Shown piece after piece: positions 59,443 through 64,000 of a stretch of DNA of 64,000 bases. The notes under the pieces are model-generated. The model saw only the letters and a program-made list of their open reading frames with translations. It was not told where the DNA came from and did not search any database. Origin of the DNA: Dreissena polymorpha (taxonomy: Eukaryota; Mollusca; Bivalvia; Myida; Dreissenidae); NCBI RefSeq assembly GCF_020536995.1, contig NC_068357.1, positions 60,310,123 through 60,374,122 on the forward strand, given 5' to 3'. A program made the position numbers and the translations under genes. The first letter of the stretch is position 1. Each line of letters starts with the position of its first letter.

Positions 59443-59918
59443 AGGTTATATTACACTAATTCCGATTCCCATAGGGTCCCATTATAAAACTGACAACTTT
59501 CACAGCATTTTTATTGCCTTTCCGACGTATCAATTTTTCCGAACCTGGTATAATTTCAAAGATGGATCTGTCATCTTCCAATAATTGCAATCAAAAACAT
59601 ACCGTCTCGCAACTTCTAAGAAAGTAAATCGCTGTCGAATGAACCCACCGTAGAAAAACGCGTTTCGGAATCCTAATTTCGACAAAAGCCCCACACAATA
59701 GAAAACACACCCTCAAAAGTTCATCTTTTAAGTTAGCTTCCAATCCAAGGCATCAAAGTACTCCAGACACATACAGGATATTACAAATAACCACAAAAGA
59801 CATGTCTCACATTGTTAAATGGCTTATATTCAAGAAGAGAAAAGGAACTCTTTAGAAATAGGCACTACTTTCGAATGGACCACGGAGGGATACACACTGA
59901 TTTAGTGTAATGTAACCT
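59443..59918. mobile_element. 476-bp TIR repeat, right copy
   Basis: Same length and near-identical sequence as 56,468-56,943. TTAA is present on both sides (59,439-59,442 and 59,919-59,922), fitting piggyBac-like insertion. Immediately beyond it Tigger sequence resumes toward the right TIR at 60,149. Confidence 0.82.
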
Positions 59919-60468
59919 TTAATCCGCTATTCACAACTTTTTGACACTAGGTCTGAGGTGCAATAAACCGGCCCTGAGTGGTTTATAGAGGTTCACTTAC
60001 GTATGGAATGACCTAATATTGATCCAAAGAATGACCTGTATTCGGAATTGAGGGGATTCCATCTTGAGGAGATATTTTACGCATGGTTATATAGGGAAAA
60101 ATGATAGGATTCCGGTATAGAGAGGATCCGGTTTAGAGGGTTTCTACTGTACATCATTCTTTTGAAAATCAGTTTCTTTATGTACACATGTAAATGCTGG
60201 AAAGCAATTACTGTAACAAAGTTTGCGAACATTTGCAATGAAGGAAATCTGCTCAAATTTGAAAAACCTTGTGATTTTCACAGTGTAATAAGTACGTGCT
60301 AAAGTGAATAATCTTGTGAATTATGACATAAAAATGAGGTACAAACTTATTTGTGCAAAAAGATAGCAGTATAGAAGAAGAAAGGTTTGCATTGTGTTTT
60401 ACAGCATTCTTCAGGAGTTTTAAACAGTTGACAATGTTTTGCAATATTTTAGTTTGAGTTGTTTTCAG

Positions 60469-60583
60469 ATACATAACAAAGTACCAGCATGTTGATCCAG
60501 TAGAGGCTGTTAAGATACACGAGGATGTTCAAAGTAATATGTCCGTTGGGATTCACTGGGGAGCTTTTGCATTGACCAATGAG
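60469..60583 (+). CDS. NAPEPLD: NAPE-PLD-like phospholipase D, exon 4b
   Basis: The exon follows a TTTTCAG acceptor, enters in phase 2 and ends GAG|GTACAA in phase 0, 115 nt. It encodes [50 protein letters not shown] is very close to the vertebrate IHWGTFALANE as I recall it, so this is the more canonical version of the exon. The final exon, expected to code for the HYLEPP...L-HGE part, was not found in the remaining 3.4 kb and probably lies beyond the window. Confidence 0.87.
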
Positions 60584-61239
60584 GTACAAATAAATATTTA
60601 CTTGTGAACGTTTTCGAAAGCTTTTGTAATTTGATGATCAATGGTTGTTTTTCAAAAACCTTTAATATGTTTACTCTATGGAGGTATCATTCCTGTTCAA
60701 TCTTTATGAAACATTTTCAGCGCATTTGTCCCAACAGTATCTCAGTCATGTTTTCAACTAGGTCATTTTAAGTGAAAAGCAAGGTCATTGGGTGAAATAG
60801 AAGAAAAAACAGGAATTGTCATACTTTTAAACAAAGTGTCATTTATATTTGTCCAAGTATTTATTCTAATGATAGTTTGGCTCCAAGACAAGATAATGTG
60901 TTGTGTGCAATACCCATGATTCTTGTTAAGGTGTTTGGTAATATATATTTGTTTCATTGTTAAGCATTTGATTCAAATGCATATGTCACATCATACGACA
61001 AATCTCGTTAAAAACTTTTTGTAGATGCATCAAAGGAAAGCTAAGCTGAAGTTTTTTTGAAACTCAAGACTAAGATATCTGCTGAAGATATTAATTTAAA
61101 TCTGTCATTGGGGTCTTAAAGGTCTTTTACCAAATCCCATAACTGTCAAAATTTAGCAGAATTATGCTCCTTTTCAGTTTGACTGTAAATTAAATCATTG
61201 ACTTATTCACCAAGTCATCACCTTTGGCTTATGATTGCA
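60584..61239. other. Intron sequence with a decayed pearl-like fragment
   Basis: 60,650-60,800 resembles single units of the TAGCTCACCTGAGC-family core (TTTATGAAACATTTTCAGCGCATTTGTCCCA, ACTAGGTCAT), without ends. No exon was recognised. Confidence 0.45.
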
Positions 61240-62016
61240 TTAAGGTAGCGCACCTGTAATGATTTCCCACTATGTCTTTGAAGATTGAAGAGCCTTTTTA
61301 CCTGTTTACTGATGGATATCTAATTTAAGCAGGTACTAATGTGAAGTTGCCGTGATCGAGTGATTAAGGCGATAGACTAGAAATCTTTTGGGATCTTCCC
61401 GCGCAGGTCGAATCCTGCTGACAATGCATACTTTTTGCCACGCCTTTGATTTCTTTTCTTATTTGATTTGATTTAATATAGCATATAAGCTATGTTAATT
61501 GTTAAATACATTGCAATTTTTATGCACATTCTTCAATTTTTAAAATTTAAAACAATGTTATGGCCAAATTGGGTGATTTACTGCTGAAAATACAAATCAT
61601 GCATGTTGCATTTTTATTTTTATTTAAAAAAGTTCAAAATATTACTTAAATGATACTATTTTGAATATTATGACACTTTGTTGCTAAGCAACCCAAGTTC
61701 TACTTGTCCGAAACCACTTACATTTCATGGCACTCTGTCTGTAAAAGAATACTCATTTCATCTTGTGTACACACCAACTGCATGCCCATATTTTGAAATC
61801 TGGATGAATTATGGAACTTTCATTTACCCAAGGGGTGCAAACAAACTGGACAAAAGCCGAGAGTGGGGGTGGTTTTGAAAAAATCAGTATATTTTTTTTA
61901 AAGCATGGAAAGCCTACCTAAAAATGTGCATGTAGTTCAGTGAAATGATGCTGATTAAGAAAATAATACATTAGATTATATTTGGAAAGGTGCCAGTTAC
62001 GGGTGCGCTACCTTAA
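61240..62016. mobile_element. TTAA-flanked MITE carrying a tRNA-Ser-like gene
   Basis: TTAA at 61,240-61,243 and 62,013-62,016 bounds inverted ends TAAGGTAGCGCACCTGTAAT and, on the other strand, TAAGGTAGCGCACCCGTAAC (18 of 20 match). TTAA duplication points to piggyBac-type mobilisation. The interior has the tRNA-like unit (61,346-61,426) and an open stretch of 66 codons (61,678-61,878) with no recognised domain. It lies in the NAPE-PLD intron after exon 4b. Confidence 0.75.
61346..61426 (+). tRNA. tRNA-Ser(AGA)-like pseudogene inside the MITE
   Basis: The 81-nt unit begins GTTGCCGTGATCGAGTGATT, then AAGGCGATAGACTAGAAATC with an AGA anticodon in CTAGAAA, a serine-type long variable arm (TTGGGATCTTCCCGCGC), and AGGTCGAATCCTGC. 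It closely follows eukaryotic tRNA-Ser(AGA) as I recall it. The T loop lacks one base (GGTCGAATCC instead of GGTTCGAATCC). The acceptor stem pairs with one mismatch and two wobbles. TTTTT at 61,433 could terminate Pol III. Probably a decayed or co-opted tRNA gene. Confidence 0.72.
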
Positions 62017-63039
62017 ACAAATAGTGTTTTCTGTTAATCATGGTCCATGCGCAAAAAGTTGGACCTTTGCCAACCCTTTTAAAGAAAAACGCCTACATTT
62101 TTCTTTTAAAATTCTAGTAAAAGTTTGTGTGCAGGGTGCATATACACTATAATTATATAGAAGTGGTTATGTGAGTAATGTACAAAGGAACATAGCTCTC
62201 AGCTTCAACTTCAAGATACAAAATGAATATTTATGTTACTACAACAGATACTCATTTGAAAATTGACATGTATTTTGGAGAGTTCACTGACCAAGGTTCA
62301 TAACCAACATTGCATGGCTTAAATAAGAATTTGAGCGCTTTTTGCTCTATAACAATTACTATTTGCATGCAATTATTTCTATTGCAATGTAAATGGAAGA
62401 TATTCAATTAGATCTTATAACAATACATGCATCAATTTAGTCTTGACAGAAAATGCCTTTGGGGACAAATTGACAACACCCGTTTGTTTATAGGCGCTTA
62501 TTCACCATGCCTCTGAAATGAGTCGGTTATGTAAAGTCAACATGACATTCTTGTTATTTACAATTATAATGTTGTTTTATATGATGGAAACTTCTGCTGA
62601 TATCAGTGTTTTTCTTTTTTTTTCATTTTTTAGTGGCCCAGTGGGGTATACCAGTTTTTGATGAAAAACATCCCATGAAGTTTATTTTCTTAACTAAAGT
62701 AATCAGAAATACACTAAGATTGAAGCTTTATAACTTTTTTTTGTTAAGATGTGTCTCATGATTATTATATCTCAATTCAATTTCAATTTAATCTTGTCAA
62801 ACATACTTAATTATGAAAAAAGAAATGAATATAGTGCAAACATGTACAAATGTAATAATGAGCGAGTAAGTAAAAAAATCACCCATAAAGGGAAATGCCG
62901 CAAAAATTCCCCCTCATGAGGGTAGCGACCCGCTTCCCCTAAAATGGATTGAGGGCCCTGCCTATGATATCTTAATCCCGTTTTAAACTGGGCCACATGG
63001 GATCAGAAACTATATGGCTGGGTCAATTTTAATTTAAGA
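62017..63039. other. Intron or intergenic, no exon recognised
   Basis: AT-rich sequence; the missing NAPE-PLD C-terminal exon was looked for here and not found. Confidence 0.4.
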
Positions 63040-64000
63040 GAAACTCAGATTGTGAACACTTAGAGACCCCTGTTTATGCACAATCTTTATGAAACTCAGT
63101 GAGAACATTAACTACAATCATATCTTTGCCATAGTCTAAACTGTATTACATGGGGTAAAAAATTAGGTCACTAGATCAAATTTAAAAATGAAATTGAAGA
63201 AGCTGTACAGTTCATCTTTATCGCCCAATCTTAATGTAACTTCATGACCAAAGGATATTTCCTGCAAAAATAAACTGGGTCACTATAAGGGCATAAAACT
63301 AGATCAGTAAGTCAAATTAAAGAAACAGCTTGAGAACAGAGGCCACATTTATGGCCCAATTTCATGAAATTTGGTCAGAAAATGGGATTTAAGTGAGGTT
63401 AAAAGTAGGTCATTTGTGAAATTTTGAGAAGCTTGTGAACACTCAGAGACCTCTTTTAATTAACATCTTCATTTAACTTGGTTGAAACATTTTCTCAATT
63501 ATATCTAGGCTGAGTTGGAAACTGCATAAAGTTGCGTAAAAAAACTAGGTCAGTGGGTTAAATTGAAGAAAAACATACATGTATCGCCCAATCTTTTGCA
63601 AACTTGGTCATTAGTCTGTCCTTATGACATCTTGGCAGAGTTTGAAACCATGTTACATGGCGTCAAAAACTAGGTCACAAAGTCAAATGAAATAAATAGC
63701 TTGTGAACACTTAAGAGGCCATTTTTACCGCAATGCATGAACATCGGTGAGAACCGTTTTCCCAATGAAATCTGGGATAAGTCCAAAACTGAATCATTTG
63801 CGGTAAAAAACTAGGTCTTTAAATTGAAGAGAAAGCTTATGAACACACTGACAGTCAGATTTGTTTTCCCAATATTCATTAAGCATGCTCTGAACACTTT
63901 CTTTACCCACTTAACATGACACTTTCTCATTTTATAAAAAATTGTATATATTTCTGGGCTGAGTTAGAAAATGATTGTGGTTTGTTAAAAAACATGGCTG
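63040..64000. repeat. Decayed pearl-like tandem units, continuing past the window
   Basis: About five or six diverged units of the type GTGAACACTTAGAGACC, CAATCTTTATGAAACT, GGTCAGAA and AAAACTAGGTCACT at 63,050, 63,200, 63,330, 63,430, 63,580 and 63,700. They resemble the core of the elements at 42,517 and 47,320 but no ends are visible. The window stops inside the array. Confidence 0.55.

Larger units (their letters stand above)
54211..60149 (-). mobile_element. Tigger/pogo-like DNA transposon with nested insertion
   Basis: Terminal inverted repeats CAGTGGAACCACTTTAAACC (54,211) and, on the other strand, CAGTAGAAACCCTCTAAACC (60,149) are flanked by TA at 54,209-54,210 and 60,150-60,151, as for Tc1/mariner-pogo elements. 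The inner part of each end repeats GAGAGGAT-CC-GTTTAGAGG motifs. A transposase lies on the minus strand. Without the 56,468-59,922 insertion the element would be about 2.5 kb, the usual Tigger size. It fills nearly all of the intron between NAPE-PLD exons 4a and 4b. Confidence 0.88.

Noticed and set aside
56468-59918. The 476-bp direct repeats as LTRs of a retroelement
   Set aside because: Ends are AGGTTA...TAACCT inverted repeats with TTAA, not TG...CA, and no gag, protease or polymerase motifs were seen between them. DNA-element MITEs fit better, though a larger unknown element is not excluded.
61678-61878. 66-codon frame inside the TTAA MITE as a protein
   Set aside because: Too short for any transposase, no domain, and unrelated to the element's ends or tRNA unit.

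Overview
This is a eukaryotic genomic window from an AT-rich, repeat-dense genome: short exons, long introns, and very few host coding bases. The repeat content points to a bivalve mollusc. There are at least a dozen elements with subterminal inverted repeats, a core of tandem units (about 145-165 bp where I could measure them) and (ACGG)n-like tracts, the architecture described for bivalve 'pearl' elements and their Helentron-associated (HINE) relatives. A Dreissena-like mussel is my impression from memory of such repeats; I cannot verify the species. No retrovirus, Polinton or other capsid-bearing element was recognised.

Layout. 0.4-0.7 kb: last exon of a PfpI/DJ-1-family gene (+). 3-8 kb: small repeats, including a 42-bp minisatellite split by a clean DNA-element insertion. 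8.4-16.5 kb (-): a broken partial copy (copy A) of an N-acyl-phosphatidylethanolamine phospholipase D (NAPE-PLD) gene; its enlarged intron carries a foldback-like element and a decayed gene of a FEN/PIN-nuclease-like invertebrate family. A 100-N gap (16,523-16,622) abuts this copy. 17.6-28.1 kb (-): phase-consistent exons of a CaRF/ALS2CR8-like gene ending in a frameshifted MULE-transposase-like exon. 30.75-34.13 kb: a MULE DNA transposon with long TIRs and an 8-bp target-site duplication. 35-35.7 kb (-): hAT-type TTF zinc finger/DUF4371 fragments. 37.5-38 kb (-): a LINE reverse-transcriptase 3' fragment. 38.7-49.5 kb: almost continuous pearl-like tandem-repeat elements. 49.8-60.6 kb (+): the better-preserved NAPE-PLD gene (copy B), with exons 1, 2, 3 and two alternative versions of the next exon (4a, 4b). 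54.2-60.15 kb: a Tigger/pogo transposon, itself interrupted by a pair of 476-bp repeats, fills the 4a-4b intron. 61.2-62.0 kb: a TTAA-flanked MITE carrying a tRNA-Ser-like gene. 63-64 kb: decayed pearl-like repeats.

Main points. NAPE-PLD copy B keeps every metal-ligand motif of the family (HxHxDH, a His in TPSQHW, an Asp in FAGDTGY, a His in IHWG). Exons 4a and 4b both supply the last His, share splice phase, and cannot both be included in frame, so they look like mutually exclusive exons or a duplicated exon in decay. Two different TTAA-flanked MITEs each contain a tRNA-like Pol III unit. Several pearl-like arrays repeat nuclear-receptor half-sites. All calls come from reading the sequence; no database search was run, and family assignments rest on recognised motifs.
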